DNA of 64,000 nucleotides, from contig NZ_FWFO01000006.1 of assembly GCF_900172225.1 (NCBI RefSeq), positions 1 to 64,000 on the forward strand, read 5' to 3'. This DNA is from Falsiruegeria litorea R37 (GTDB lineage: Bacteria; Pseudomonadota; Alphaproteobacteria; Rhodobacterales; Rhodobacteraceae). Of this stretch, positions 56,319-64,000 are shown piece after piece. A program made the translations under genes and the position numbers. Numbering within the stretch: the first letter of the stretch is position 1; the number at the start of each line of letters is the position of its first letter. The notes below the pieces were generated by a model that ran no database searches, was not told the origin of the DNA, and saw only the letters and a program-made list of their open reading frames with translations.

Positions 56319-56507
56319 GTCTACACCTCCCACTTGCACCGGGAAATTTGACATAACTGGCAAACAAGTACAGTTCGACGGGCACGATTCACGGTTTTTT
56401 TGCGATGCATTCACGCGTCAAACTAGAAACTAGTCAGGTCAGAACTCGCTGTGTCTGCAGGCCCCAATCCGTATGCGTTTACGACCAAAGGACAATGCTT
56501 GGATCAT

Positions 56508-56528
56508 TTGGCGACGGCGGGTCGCCAA
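56508..56528. promoter_or_regulatory. Palindrome between repB and the next gene
   Basis: TTGGCGAC and GTCGCCAA form perfect eight-base arms around GGCGG. It lies after the rep stop and about 190 bases before the start of the next gene, so it may be a weak terminator or an operator. No T-run follows it. Confidence 0.4.
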
Positions 56529-56578
56529 GAACAATTAGCGAACACTTATGCGGTATCCACCAAGAGATCACCAGAACC

Positions 56579-57844
56579 TCAATCGATCCCTTCAAAGGCA
56601 TCCGGCTCAAGTTGTGCCCAAAACGCGAAAATTGCCGTAGCATTCAGCGCAGATTGCCAGCCATGAGTTCGAAACTCGGCCCGCTCGAGATCATCATCCA
56701 ACCCGGCCAAGAACAACCGTTTGTCTGCGTCCCTTTGGGTGGGGTTTCGTCGCGAAACCAGCTCCGAAACAACTTCGAATTTGCGTGACCGCTTGGCACG
56801 CTCGGCCAAACGGGCATCCAACTCCTCATCTGCCTCACGCTCTTTTGCGCGTCGTTCTTCTGCCAGCTTCAATGCTTCGGGGTTTGGCGGAGAGGGCACT
56901 TTGGCTTGATTGTTATAGTCATCCTTTAGCGCTGCATTAAGATAACCCGCAGCGGATTTTACGTCTGGCTGCCGACGAACGTAGTCCAGTTTTTCGGCCA
57001 CGTAATCTTCGCCGTGTTCAACAATCCACTGACGCGCCAATCGGTCAGACACACCTTGCTCGATCAACTTCTTGTACACACCCATGTTCCGAATGCCGTC
57101 GTCATCACCGATCTGGAACATTGCCAGTTGTGGATTTTCCTTGATCAAAAATCGAACATCAGCGACCGCCCTGCCCTTCTTTTTGAACTCTGGTGTGATC
57201 TCAATGTCCGAATTCCGATTCACCTCGACCACAGCCGGTTTGATAATCTTTGCATTCAGGTGCTTGAAACTCTCGTAATAGCTTGACCCATCCACGCCCA
57301 TCAATTTGCGAAAGATCTCAAGCGACCACCAACCGGTCGACCCGGTGCGCACGAAACGATAACAATTTTCATAGAGCGCCAGACCGTGACCCGAAGTGAA
57401 GTTGCGCTGAATGTGGACATTGATCAACGCGTAGATCTTGGGATCGTGCAGCTTTTGCGCAAGCGCAGGAGAATACGAATACTCGCAAACACCGTTCTTG
57501 AGTTTAGCAAACGAAAGCAGCGAAGAGACGCCCCATTCCTGTCGGCCCTCTTCATCCAGCATGTCCCATTCTGCCACCGTCTCGGCCAAAGCGCGCAGAC
57601 TGGCACGCAAAGTGTCCATGTCGTTGGAGTTGTAACCAACCATAGTGGCCAAGGTCCTGGCATCGATGGTGTGGCTCTGTGCGCTGGTCAATGCATCATA
57701 GGCATTGAGCAACAGCACGTTCGACAGCTTACGCTGCAGCAAACTAAGTTTGCCGCTGATGTGGATTGCCGCCACATTCTTTTTCACCGTCTCGCGGCGC
57801 AAAGCACCGGTCAACTGATCCATATCTATTTGTGCGTTGGTCAT
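56579..57844 (-). CDS. repB: Plasmid replication initiator (Rep_3/RepB type)
   Basis: A 421-residue replication initiator of the Rep_3 superfamily. It has two winged-helix-like regions (ARTLATMVGYNSNDMDTLRASLRAL-type text near residues 62-85 and the WWSLEIFRKLMGVDG region) and a charged C-terminal tail. Such proteins bind iterons at the origin and recruit the host replication machinery. The origin with iterons and a DnaA box lies directly upstream, between it and parA. The gene carries a parS-like palindrome at 56743-56759. RepB is one of the common initiator types on Rhodobacterales plasmids. Confidence 0.88.
   Translation of the reverse strand: MTNAQIDMDQLTGALRRETVKKNVAAIHISGKLSLLQRKLSNVLLLNAYDALTSAQSHTIDARTLATMVGYNSNDMDTLRASLRALAETVAEWDMLDEEGRQEWGVSSLLSFAKLKNGVCEYSYSPALAQKLHDPKIYALINVHIQRNFTSGHGLALYENCYRFVRTGSTGWWSLEIFRKLMGVDGSSYYESFKHLNAKIIKPAVVEVNRNSDIEITPEFKKKGRAVADVRFLIKENPQLAMFQIGDDDGIRNMGVYKKLIEQGVSDRLARQWIVEHGEDYVAEKLDYVRRQPDVKSAAGYLNAALKDDYNNQAKVPSPPNPEALKLAEERRAKEREADEELDARLAERAKRSRKFEVVSELVSRRNPTQRDADKRLFLAGLDDDLERAEFRTHGWQSALNATAIFAFWAQLEPDAFEGID
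56743..56759. repeat. parS-like palindrome inside repB
   Basis: GGTTTCG-TCG-CGAAACC, seven-base arms. Same form as the copies at 55711, 58263, 59088 and 59837. Confidence 0.6.
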
Positions 57845-58061
57845 TTTTTCTTTCTGCTCTGGCCTAGTTGTCGCACAAAAGGTACCTCAAATCAAGTATA
57901 CGTGGGTTCTCTAACCTCATCCCGTATGCGGGTACCCTAAGACAAGTTTTGTCGGGACTCACCGTAAATATCGCCTGGGATGGCATCGAATATGGCCTAG
58001 AAAACACGCGAAAACGATCCAAAACAGGCTCTATTGCGTGGTTTTCGTCCAAACCGAGAAT

Positions 58062-58171
58062 CGGTACCTTAAGCCCTGTATTCGGGTACCCATGCACCTG
58101 CAGATGGGTACCTTTGGCACTGTATTTGGGTGCCTTTAATCCTGTTCAAAGGTCCTCTGTATACCGTAAGC
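58062..58171. repeat. Iteron array, 22-base period
   Basis: Four direct repeats begin at 58062, 58084, 58106 and 58128, each opening with GGGTACC or a close variant and ending with a CTGTATT-like segment; a fifth, degenerate unit begins at 58150. The spacing is exactly 22 bases, two helical turns, as expected for Rep_3 initiator sites. Confidence 0.85.
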
Positions 58172-58239
58172 CTTTGTTGATAAATGATTTCTCTTCCGCA
58201 AAGATTCTAAATCTCATAAAGATAATAAACAGTTTGTTG

Positions 58240-58248
58240 TGTGGATAA
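58240..58248. promoter_or_regulatory. DnaA box
   Basis: TGTGGATAA is the exact complement of TTATCCACA, the consensus DnaA box. It follows the AT-rich stretch of the origin. Confidence 0.8.
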
Positions 58249-58262
58249 CTTTGATTTTCCCT

Positions 58263-58281
58263 TGGTTTCGTGGCGAAACCA
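58263..58281. repeat. parS-like palindrome in the origin
   Basis: TGGTTTCG-TGG-CGAAACCA, eight-base arms, the longest of the five copies. It lies 116 bases before parA and is the best candidate for the main centromere. Confidence 0.65.
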
Positions 58282-58397
58282 TTGGTCTTGGATCAATTCT
58301 CCGCCCAGAATCCCAATTCATGGTAGTCTAAGTCCACGATGTTCGCTAATGTAGTCAATATACGCTGAAAAGGCGAACATACTGTGAGGCACAGACA

Positions 58398-59777
58398 TTG
58401 AGCAAACAACCCACACAATCGGTTCCACCATATTTGAACCTCAACCCCGAGGCCGCTGCCGCCCGTCTGCCCGATCCTATCGACACAACGCGATTCGCCA
58501 AAGCCGCCGCTTTTTGTGCGAAGGGACGCGAGGATCTGGCACGTCGTGGGTATGCACCGGATGGGCAGAAACGTCTGCGCAAGTTTTCGACGTGGGAAAT
58601 CACCAAATACCTTATCCCTGTCGCCCCTGCCCATCTGCGTCGGGTGCTAAAGGCAAACCCCGAACTGCCTCAAGGCGAGGGGGACGGTGGGTCCAAATGG
58701 TTTACTCTCGAAGAGGTACTCACGCTTCGTCAGCATTTCGCAAGCGAGGGGGTCAGCACCAAAGAGTACCTGCCCTATCGGCCAAAAGACGCACAGGCCA
58801 AGGTCGTGTCGGTTGCCAATTTCAAAGGTGGCGTTGGCAAGACCAGCACGGCGGCCCATCTGGCAATGTCGGCCGCTTTGGATGGCTACAAGGTTCTTGT
58901 AATCGACCTTGATAGCCAGGGATCGATGACCTCGATCTTAGGCGGAACTGTTCCTGACGAATGGTCCACAGTGTTTCCCCTGATTGCCAAGGACTTTGCC
59001 AAGGCGGTCACGGCCGAGAATAAGGTGCGCAGCGCCGGTGGTCAGACAGAGATCCCGTTGGATGAGACGCTGCAAGAAGCCCTGGAGGTTTCGTCGCGAA
59101 ACGTCATTCAGAAAACCCACTGGCCCAACATCGATCTGATCGGCGCACAGTTGAACCTTTATTGGGCCGAGTTTCAGATCCCCGTGTGGCGCATGGGACT
59201 GCGGTCTTGGCCGTTGTGGGATGGGCTGACCAATTTCCTAGAAGATGAGGGCGTGCTGGATGACTATGACATAATCTTCCTAGATACGCCCCCTGCCCTT
59301 GGCTATTTGACGATCAACGCCCTGGCTGCTGCCGATATCCTGCTCGTGCCGCTTGGCGCATCCTTTCTGGAGTTCGATTCCACGGGCCGTTTCTTTGACA
59401 TGCTCTATTCGACCTTTGCTTCGATCGAGGATGGAGAGAACGCATCCCGTCGTGCGGCGAGCCTTCCTGAGATGAAATTTGAATGGGATGTGGTGCGGGC
59501 CATCGTTACCCGATTTGATGCATCGCAACAGACGGACATGGCGAATGTGATCCAGGCCTATTTCGGTGATTTCATGAATGCCTATCGGCAGGACTATACC
59601 GCATTGGTTGGTCAAGCCGGCGAACAGGTCAACGGGATTTACGAGGCCGACTATCGCGAGTTCAACCGCGAGACCTATGTGCGGGGACGCGAGACATTTG
59701 ACCGTACCTATGCCGAATTCAAAGAACTGCTAATCGGCTGCTGGTGGCGGGATGTGAACTTGGAGGGGAATGATTGA
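58398..59777 (+). CDS. parA: Plasmid partition ATPase ParA
   Basis: A 459-residue ParA of the type Ia kind: an N-terminal DNA-binding extension (FSTWEITKYLI near residue 63) and a deviant Walker A NFKGGVGKTS (residues 141-150), with IDLDSQG and FLDTPPALGYL downstream. It drives plasmid segregation with ParB and usually represses its own promoter. The start is TTG at 58398 with GAGG eight bases upstream. It overlaps parB by one base, and carries a parS-like palindrome at 59088-59102. Confidence 0.93.
   Translation: MSKQPTQSVPPYLNLNPEAAAARLPDPIDTTRFAKAAAFCAKGREDLARRGYAPDGQKRLRKFSTWEITKYLIPVAPAHLRRVLKANPELPQGEGDGGSKWFTLEEVLTLRQHFASEGVSTKEYLPYRPKDAQAKVVSVANFKGGVGKTSTAAHLAMSAALDGYKVLVIDLDSQGSMTSILGGTVPDEWSTVFPLIAKDFAKAVTAENKVRSAGGQTEIPLDETLQEALEVSSRNVIQKTHWPNIDLIGAQLNLYWAEFQIPVWRMGLRSWPLWDGLTNFLEDEGVLDDYDIIFLDTPPALGYLTINALAAADILLVPLGASFLEFDSTGRFFDMLYSTFASIEDGENASRRAASLPEMKFEWDVVRAIVTRFDASQQTDMANVIQAYFGDFMNAYRQDYTALVGQAGEQVNGIYEADYREFNRETYVRGRETFDRTYAEFKELLIGCWWRDVNLEGND
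59088..59102. repeat. parS-like palindrome inside parA
   Basis: GTTTCG-TCG-CGAAAC, six-base arms. Confidence 0.5.
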
Positions 59778-60835
59778 TGGCAAAACGTAGACGTTTGACC
59801 GCCCCGGATGCTGACACTCTGCGTGAGTTGGATGAGGGTTTCGCCGCGAAACCAGTGGATGCGTTGTCGATGACAGCTCCGATTGCTCAGGTCGCAGGCG
59901 AGGCCGCTGCGCTTGCCGGCATGACATCCGTGACAGATCGGGCGACCCAGGCAAGGGACTCGGCCGAGGCCGAGCAGTTCCGACAGGCCAAGGCAGCAGG
60001 ACTTGTCGCCCAACCCATTGCGCTGGACGAGATCGACGCGGACTTCATCCGACGTGACCGGCTGACCGAAGACCCCGAGTTGATGGCGGAATTGCTGGCG
60101 TCGATCCGCGCGTCGGGTCTGCGCAGCCCGATCGAGGTTTCTGCCACATCTGAAGGGTTTGGTCTGATCTCGGGCTACCGGCGTTTGAAAGCCTATCAGG
60201 TGCTGGCGAGCGAAGACCCGGCTTTCGGTCAAATCCCGGCCTATGTGCGCGATGCGGATGCAGGGCAGGATGCCTATGTCTCGATGGTCGAAGAGAACGA
60301 GGTGCGCGCCAACCTGACACCATATGAACGAGGTCGGATTGCAGTGCTGTCGGCGGGGCAGGGCGTGTTCCCTAGCGTTTCTGACGCAGTGGATGCGCTG
60401 TTTGCTTCGGTGTCCAAGGCCAAACGTTCCAAGGTGCGTAGCTTTGCTTTGGTTCATGAGTGTCTCGGTGACCTGCTGCGTTTCCCGGCGGCCTTGACTG
60501 AAAAAGCAGGGTTGCAATTGGCGTCTGCATTGCGGGACGGGGCGCAGGCAGAATTGCGTGTGGCGCTTGACGGATCTGATTGCACTTCAGCCAGCGAAGA
60601 ATGGAGTGTTCTCAGCAAAGCTTTGTCGACGCGTGGCAAGTCCGAAAAGGACCCGCGCAAAGGTGGGCGCCCAAGCAGCAACACGCGCTTGCCGTCAGTC
60701 TATGTGGAAGATGGGTCTGAGTTGCGCGGAGAGTTGTCTGCCAACGGGTTCAGGGTCGAGCTATTTGGCCGCAAGATCGACCCGACTACTGGTGAAATCA
60801 TCATGCGCGAAATTCGCCGGATTCTGGAAGACTGA
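59777..60835 (+). CDS. parB: Plasmid partition protein ParB
   Basis: A 352-residue ParB with the conserved ParB/Srx-like boxes LISGYRRLKAYQVL near residue 134 and the VEENEVRANLTPYERG helix region near 170, followed by a C-terminal dimerisation part. It binds parS sites and loads onto flanking DNA. The start is ATG 59777 with GGAGGGG upstream, overlapping the parA stop (TGATG); a TTG one codon earlier is not needed. A parS-like palindrome lies in its 5' part at 59837-59853. Confidence 0.92.
   Translation: MAKRRRLTAPDADTLRELDEGFAAKPVDALSMTAPIAQVAGEAAALAGMTSVTDRATQARDSAEAEQFRQAKAAGLVAQPIALDEIDADFIRRDRLTEDPELMAELLASIRASGLRSPIEVSATSEGFGLISGYRRLKAYQVLASEDPAFGQIPAYVRDADAGQDAYVSMVEENEVRANLTPYERGRIAVLSAGQGVFPSVSDAVDALFASVSKAKRSKVRSFALVHECLGDLLRFPAALTEKAGLQLASALRDGAQAELRVALDGSDCTSASEEWSVLSKALSTRGKSEKDPRKGGRPSSNTRLPSVYVEDGSELRGELSANGFRVELFGRKIDPTTGEIIMREIRRILED
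59837..59853. repeat. parS-like palindrome inside parB
   Basis: GGTTTCG-CCG-CGAAACC, seven-base arms. Confidence 0.6.
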
Positions 60836-60853
60836 CACTTTCAATGTTGGATG

Positions 60854-60901
60854 TCCTGAAGTAGCGATCAAAATGTCGAAATTTAGATCGCTACTTCAGG
60901 A
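60854..60901. terminator. 16-base-pair hairpin downstream of parB
   Basis: TCCTGAAGTAGCGATC and its exact complement form a perfect 16-base stem around a 16-base loop, 18 bases after the parB stop. There is no T-run directly after it. It may terminate parAB transcription or mark a site used in plasmid maintenance. Confidence 0.6.
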
Positions 60902-61383
60902 TTGCTTGATTTTCAAACCGTTTCTTTGGATACATCTGTCGAGCGCCTCAAATTGGGTTCTAAGCAAACAGAAGGCTGATGAGGATCTACTGCCAAGTGT
61001 TTGAGGCTCAGCCTCAGCCGCGTTCCCGAGCGAACTGTTGAAAGCGATAGCATCGGTGGCTTTGGCTGATCGCAAAGATCGGAAGCTTTGTCGGTAGCCG
61101 AGCGACCCTCAGCACGGTTGAGTCAATCCGCGCCATCAAACGCGGCGACATCCATCACAAACTGCCGGTGACTGTAAACTGGGCACCGTGGTCCTTCAGT
61201 GCGGCCCCCGTCGCCTTCAGAAATGGTGGTGGGGATCCCATAAGCTCGACATCGTTTCCGGAATGTCCAGCAATCACGCCGATGGTGCCTCATTGTTGCC
61301 CGAAATGCAGGCCAAAACGGTTCTTGGTGTTTAGAGGGTATAATGACATGGGTTTGGAATAAATTGAAAATACGATTGCCACC
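60902..61383. other. Non-coding stretch between parB and the desaturase-like gene
   Basis: About 480 bases with no supported gene. Short open frames on both strands lack family features; decayed insertion-sequence debris is possible but not recognised. A consensus TATAAT (61339-61344) lies 40 bases before the next start and is a likely -10 element. Confidence 0.45.
61339..61344 (+). promoter_or_regulatory. Probable -10 promoter element
   Basis: TATAAT, a perfect -10 hexamer, 40 bases before the ATG of the desaturase-like gene. No good -35 hexamer is seen 17 bases upstream. Confidence 0.45.
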
Positions 61384-62355
61384 ATGTGGCATAACACAGG
61401 CGGTGTTCTGTTCAATGCGGGGCATTTTCTGAGCATTGGGTCACTTCTGATTGCGTTTCTGATCGCCTTTCTTGTTGTGGTGGCACGCATTCACAAGCGG
61501 ACGGGCGGCCTGCCGACACCGCGGCGCATATTGGCCGTCTTGTTTCCCCGCAGTGTTTTCCTGCACGGCTCTGCCAAGATTGATTATTGGATATTCCTCA
61601 TTAATCAGGGCGTTCTGTTTTGGATGACGGTGACCGTTCTTCTAAGCCCGGCGCTGGTATCGGAACTGGTTCTTGGTCTGGCAAATTGGATCGGTCTGGA
61701 AGGGGGCAACGTGGAAACCGGTCTTGCCGGGCGGGTCTTCTATTCGGCGATGCTGGTGCTGCTATGGGACTTTGGCGCGTCTTGGGCTCACTACCTCAAG
61801 CACCGCGTTCCCATTCTTTGGGAACTGCACAAAGTTCACCATTCCGCCGAGGTGATGACCCCCGTCACAGCGATGCGCCGTCATCCGATCGAGGCTGTAT
61901 TCGGCTCTTTGGTAAGCGCCGTTGTCATGGGGACAGGCATTGCGGTGTGGGTCTTTGCTTTTGGTCAAAGCCCGATGCCCTTCACGATCTTTGGCACCCT
62001 CGCGGGGATCTGGGTCTGGCGCATGGCCGGGTATAACCTGCGACATACTCATGTCTGGATCAGCTATGGTGATTTCTGGAACCGGGTCTTCATCTCACCT
62101 GCCCAGCATCAGGTTCATCACAGCAAGTCGCCTGAGCATTTTGACACGAATTTCGGTCACATCTTTTCGTTCTGGGACACGCTGTTTGGAACGCTTTACC
62201 TTCCCCAAAAGGACGAGCGCGTGGAATTTGGCATCGAAGACCGCGACATGGAACAGTTCCGTTCTCTATGGGGCGTCTACATTACGCCAGTCGTGAAAAT
62301 CTGGCGGCGGTTTTGTAAAAAGCCATCGCAAAACGGCCAGGTTCCAGCGGAATAA
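61384..62355 (+). CDS. Sterol desaturase/fatty acid hydroxylase family membrane protein
   Basis: A 323-residue membrane protein with several hydrophobic segments and the histidine boxes of the di-iron fatty acid hydroxylase family: HYLKH near residue 136, HKVHHS near 149, HTHVW and HQVHHS. Members hydroxylate or desaturate lipids. Together with the MBOAT gene 21 bases downstream it may modify a lipid or surface glycan. Its substrate is unknown. Confidence 0.88.
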   Translation: MWHNTGGVLFNAGHFLSIGSLLIAFLIAFLVVVARIHKRTGGLPTPRRILAVLFPRSVFLHGSAKIDYWIFLINQGVLFWMTVTVLLSPALVSELVLGLANWIGLEGGNVETGLAGRVFYSAMLVLLWDFGASWAHYLKHRVPILWELHKVHHSAEVMTPVTAMRRHPIEAVFGSLVSAVVMGTGIAVWVFAFGQSPMPFTIFGTLAGIWVWRMAGYNLRHTHVWISYGDFWNRVFISPAQHQVHHSKSPEHFDTNFGHIFSFWDTLFGTLYLPQKDERVEFGIEDRDMEQFRSLWGVYITPVVKIWRRFCKKPSQNGQVPAE

Positions 62356-62376
62356 TCTGAAAAGGACGTTCGTACC

Positions 62377-63798
62377 GTGCTCTTCGCATCCCTTCCATTT
62401 CTGCTTGGGTTCCTGCCGGCGGTGTTGATCGCAACCTATGCGATGCGCCGCGGGTTTGGCCCGCGCGGAGCATTGGCGGCGTTGACCATCGCGTCACTTG
62501 TTTTCTATGGCTGGTATCATCCGCCGTTCCTGGCTCTGTTGTTGGGTTCGGTTGGAGCGAACTTCTTTCTTGCCCATAGAATTGCGGCACGTCCCACCCG
62601 GCTGCTGACCGGAACAGGGGTTGCGTTCAATCTGGGTCTTCTGGGGTGGTACAAATACGCCGGGTTCTTCGATGATATCGCGCGGGCCGTGTCTGGCAGT
62701 GGGTTGGGCATTCCCGAGATCCTGTTGCCTTTGGGCATTTCCTTTTTCACCTTCCAGCAGATCGCCTATCTGGTTGACATCCATCAGGGTAAGGCAAAAC
62801 CGGGCGACGCGCTGGAATACCTCTTTTTCGTCTCCTTCTTTCCGCAACTCATCGCCGGGCCGATCGTTCACCACCGCGACATGATCCCCCAATTGTCACA
62901 GCCTCGATTTGCCATGTTCAAGTCCGAGGACATCGCGTCAGGGCTTGTTCTGTTTTGCATTGGTTTGGCCAAGAAAGTCCTGATCGCGGACGGGCTGGCC
63001 CCCGGGGCGGATGCCATGTTCCAAGCGCAATCGCTGGGAATAGAGCTGAGCCTTGCCGAAGCATGGTTGGGAATGCTGTGTTACACGTTCCAGATCTACT
63101 TTGATTTTTCGGGCTACGCAGACATGGCTTTGGGCCTTGGCCTGCTCTTTGGGCTGAAGTTGCCGGTCAACTTCAACTCTCCGTACAAATCCACCGATAT
63201 CATCGAGTTCTGGCGGCGGTGGCACATAACGCTGTCCACATTCCTGCGGGATTACCTTTATATCCCGTTTGGCGGGAGTCGACACGGACCTGTTCGCCGG
63301 TATGCAAACCTTTGGATTGTGATGTTGCTTGGTGGTCTGTGGCATGGGGCCGGGTGGCAGTTCGTTGTCTGGGGTGGTTTGCACGGGGCATATCTGACAG
63401 CGGCTCATTTCTGGCGGGCAAACAGCATGCCCAAGCTTTCACCAAAAATTGGGTTTGCGTTGACCTTTGCCGCTGTGGTCATCGCCTGGGTGTTTTTCTG
63501 CGCGGAAACCGTGCACCAGGCATTCGCCGTTCTGCACGCAATGTTTGGCGCGACAACGGTAAATTACACGTCAGTCGTCGTATTTCCTGAGTTGAACCCG
63601 CTTTTGGTCACCCTGCTTCTGGCCATGCTCCTTGCGTTCTTTGCACCGAATTCAATCGAGATTTCAAAAAGGCTGGAAACTCCGTCAATCAGGACATCGC
63701 GGTCCCTTTGGTACGCCGTCGGCGGGTGTATTGCTGCTTTGTCCCTTACTCATCTTTATTCAAGTGGAAGCCATGCATTCATTTACTTTCAGTTTTGA
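62377..63798 (+). CDS. MBOAT-family O-acyltransferase (AlgI-like)
   Basis: A 473-residue polytopic membrane protein of the MBOAT family, with QIYFDFSGYADMALGLG, then FNSPYKSTDIIEFWRRWHITLS and the catalytic histidine in GGLWHGAGWQFVVWGGLHG. AlgI/DltB/PatA-like members move acyl groups across the inner membrane to decorate exopolysaccharide, teichoic acid or peptidoglycan. The start is GTG at 62377. It overlaps the next gene by 26 bases, and that gene looks like the periplasmic partner. Confidence 0.9.
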   Translation: MLFASLPFLLGFLPAVLIATYAMRRGFGPRGALAALTIASLVFYGWYHPPFLALLLGSVGANFFLAHRIAARPTRLLTGTGVAFNLGLLGWYKYAGFFDDIARAVSGSGLGIPEILLPLGISFFTFQQIAYLVDIHQGKAKPGDALEYLFFVSFFPQLIAGPIVHHRDMIPQLSQPRFAMFKSEDIASGLVLFCIGLAKKVLIADGLAPGADAMFQAQSLGIELSLAEAWLGMLCYTFQIYFDFSGYADMALGLGLLFGLKLPVNFNSPYKSTDIIEFWRRWHITLSTFLRDYLYIPFGGSRHGPVRRYANLWIVMLLGGLWHGAGWQFVVWGGLHGAYLTAAHFWRANSMPKLSPKIGFALTFAAVVIAWVFFCAETVHQAFAVLHAMFGATTVNYTSVVVFPELNPLLVTLLLAMLLAFFAPNSIEISKRLETPSIRTSRSLWYAVGGCIAALSLTHLYSSGSHAFIYFQF

Positions 63799-64000
63799 CA
63801 ATAAAAACAAAGCGGTGTTTCGCATGCTGTCGGCTTTTGCGGGGACATTGGCTATTGCGGTCCTGGCCAGCGAAGCCCTGTTAAGGACACAGGTTCTTCC
63901 CCAAGACAGTTACGCAAGTCATGTGTCAATTTTGGAAACCACGGATCGCTCGGACGTCGCATTTGGCGACAGTCGAACCGCTCGGGGCTTTGTTGCGGGC
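63773..64000 (+). CDS. SGNH/AlgX-like acyltransferase partner (5' part, cut by window)
   Basis: The first 76 residues of a protein whose remainder lies past base 64000. It has a membrane or signal segment near residues 17-38 (MLSAFAGTLAIAVLASEALL) and FGDSRTARGF (residues 64-73), a GDS-type motif as in SGNH hydrolase-like acetyltransferase partners of MBOAT proteins (AlgJ/AlgX, DUF1574). It starts within the MBOAT gene. The periplasmic partner would transfer the acyl group to the final target. The call is limited by the short visible length. Confidence 0.65.
   Translation, partial: MHSFTFSFDNKNKAVFRMLSAFAGTLAIAVLASEALLRTQVLPQDSYASHVSILETTDRSDVAFGDSRTARGFVAG

Larger units (their letters stand above)
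57845..58397. other. oriV: Plasmid origin of replication
   Basis: This 553-base divergent spacer between repB and parA carries, in order, scattered GGGTACC-like sites near repB (57880, 57904, 57930), the iteron array (58062-58171), an AT-rich stretch (about 58172-58235), a perfect DnaA box TGTGGATAA (58240-58248) and a parS-like palindrome (58263-58281). This is the full set expected of an iteron-controlled origin. Confidence 0.85.

Noticed and set aside
60902-61383. Possible insertion-sequence remnant
   Set aside because: Short frames on both strands suggested decayed transposase, but no transposase motif, terminal repeat or target duplication could be identified.
1-64000. CRISPR arrays, tRNA and rRNA genes
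   Set aside because: No regularly spaced repeats with unique spacers and no tRNA or rRNA-like stretch were seen; the 22-base repeats at the origin are contiguous iterons.

Overview
The window reads as a replicon segment from a marine alphaproteobacterium of the Roseobacter group (Rhodobacterales, Ruegeria or Tritonibacter-like). The evidence is the high-GC codon use, the gene families present (monomeric isocitrate dehydrogenase, tripartite tricarboxylate transporter, Ugp transporter, serine-cycle genes) and a complete plasmid replication and partition locus at 56.6-60.8 kb. A Rep_3-type initiator and a divergent parAB pair flank a 550 bp origin with 22 bp iterons, a perfect DnaA box and an AT-rich stretch. 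Five GTTTCG-N3-CGAAAC palindromes lie around and inside the replication genes. The sequence is therefore most likely part of a large plasmid or chromid loaded with catabolic operons. No rRNA, tRNA, CRISPR array or intact insertion sequence was seen.

Layout. 0-5.5 kb (minus): RidA (cut by the window edge), two Rieske oxygenase alpha subunits of the quaternary-ammonium type, a flavin monooxygenase and a PhnY-like phosphonoacetaldehyde dehydrogenase. 5.6-10.6 kb: GH25 lipoprotein, D-amino-acid transaminase, an AT-rich HEPN-like gene and isocitrate dehydrogenase. 10.8-16.7 kb: a five-gene minus-strand operon (AA_synth, hydrolase, flavin reductase, luciferase-like monooxygenase, aldehyde dehydrogenase) facing a GntR regulator across a clear operator. 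16.7-22.9 kb: TctCBA transporter and a TctDE two-component system with its own binding protein. 22.9-31.6 kb: FAD oxidoreductase, hydrolase, LysR regulator and ugpBAEC-ugpQ. 31.6-39 kb: ureohydrolase, then a serine-cycle block (malyl-CoA lyase, LuxR-type regulator, serine-glyoxylate aminotransferase, malate-CoA ligase subunits, hydroxypyruvate reductase). 39-43 kb: MerR, WGR mini-protein, two FAD amine oxidases and a truncated globin. 43-48.8 kb: pobR, pobA and a 1071-residue reductive dehalogenase fused to its own reductase. 48.9-53.7 kb: DeoR regulator, glpD and tex. 54-61 kb: a large protein of unknown function and the replication/partition locus. 61.4-64 kb: sterol-desaturase-like protein, MBOAT acyltransferase and the start of an SGNH-like partner.

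How the genes may work together. Ugp, the glycerophosphodiesterase and GlpD together would import and oxidise glycerol-3-phosphate and its diesters. The serine-cycle block turns glyoxylate and C1-derived serine into malyl-CoA and back. The dehalogenase plus PobA suggests reductive removal of halogen from a halogenated 4-hydroxybenzoate, followed by hydroxylation to protocatechuate. The first cluster suggests demethylation of an N-methylated amine whose end product is a phosphonate (or sulfonate) aldehyde. The AA_synth operon looks like an uncharacterised two-component flavin monooxygenase pathway. These pathway links are inferences from gene content and order; no searches could be run.
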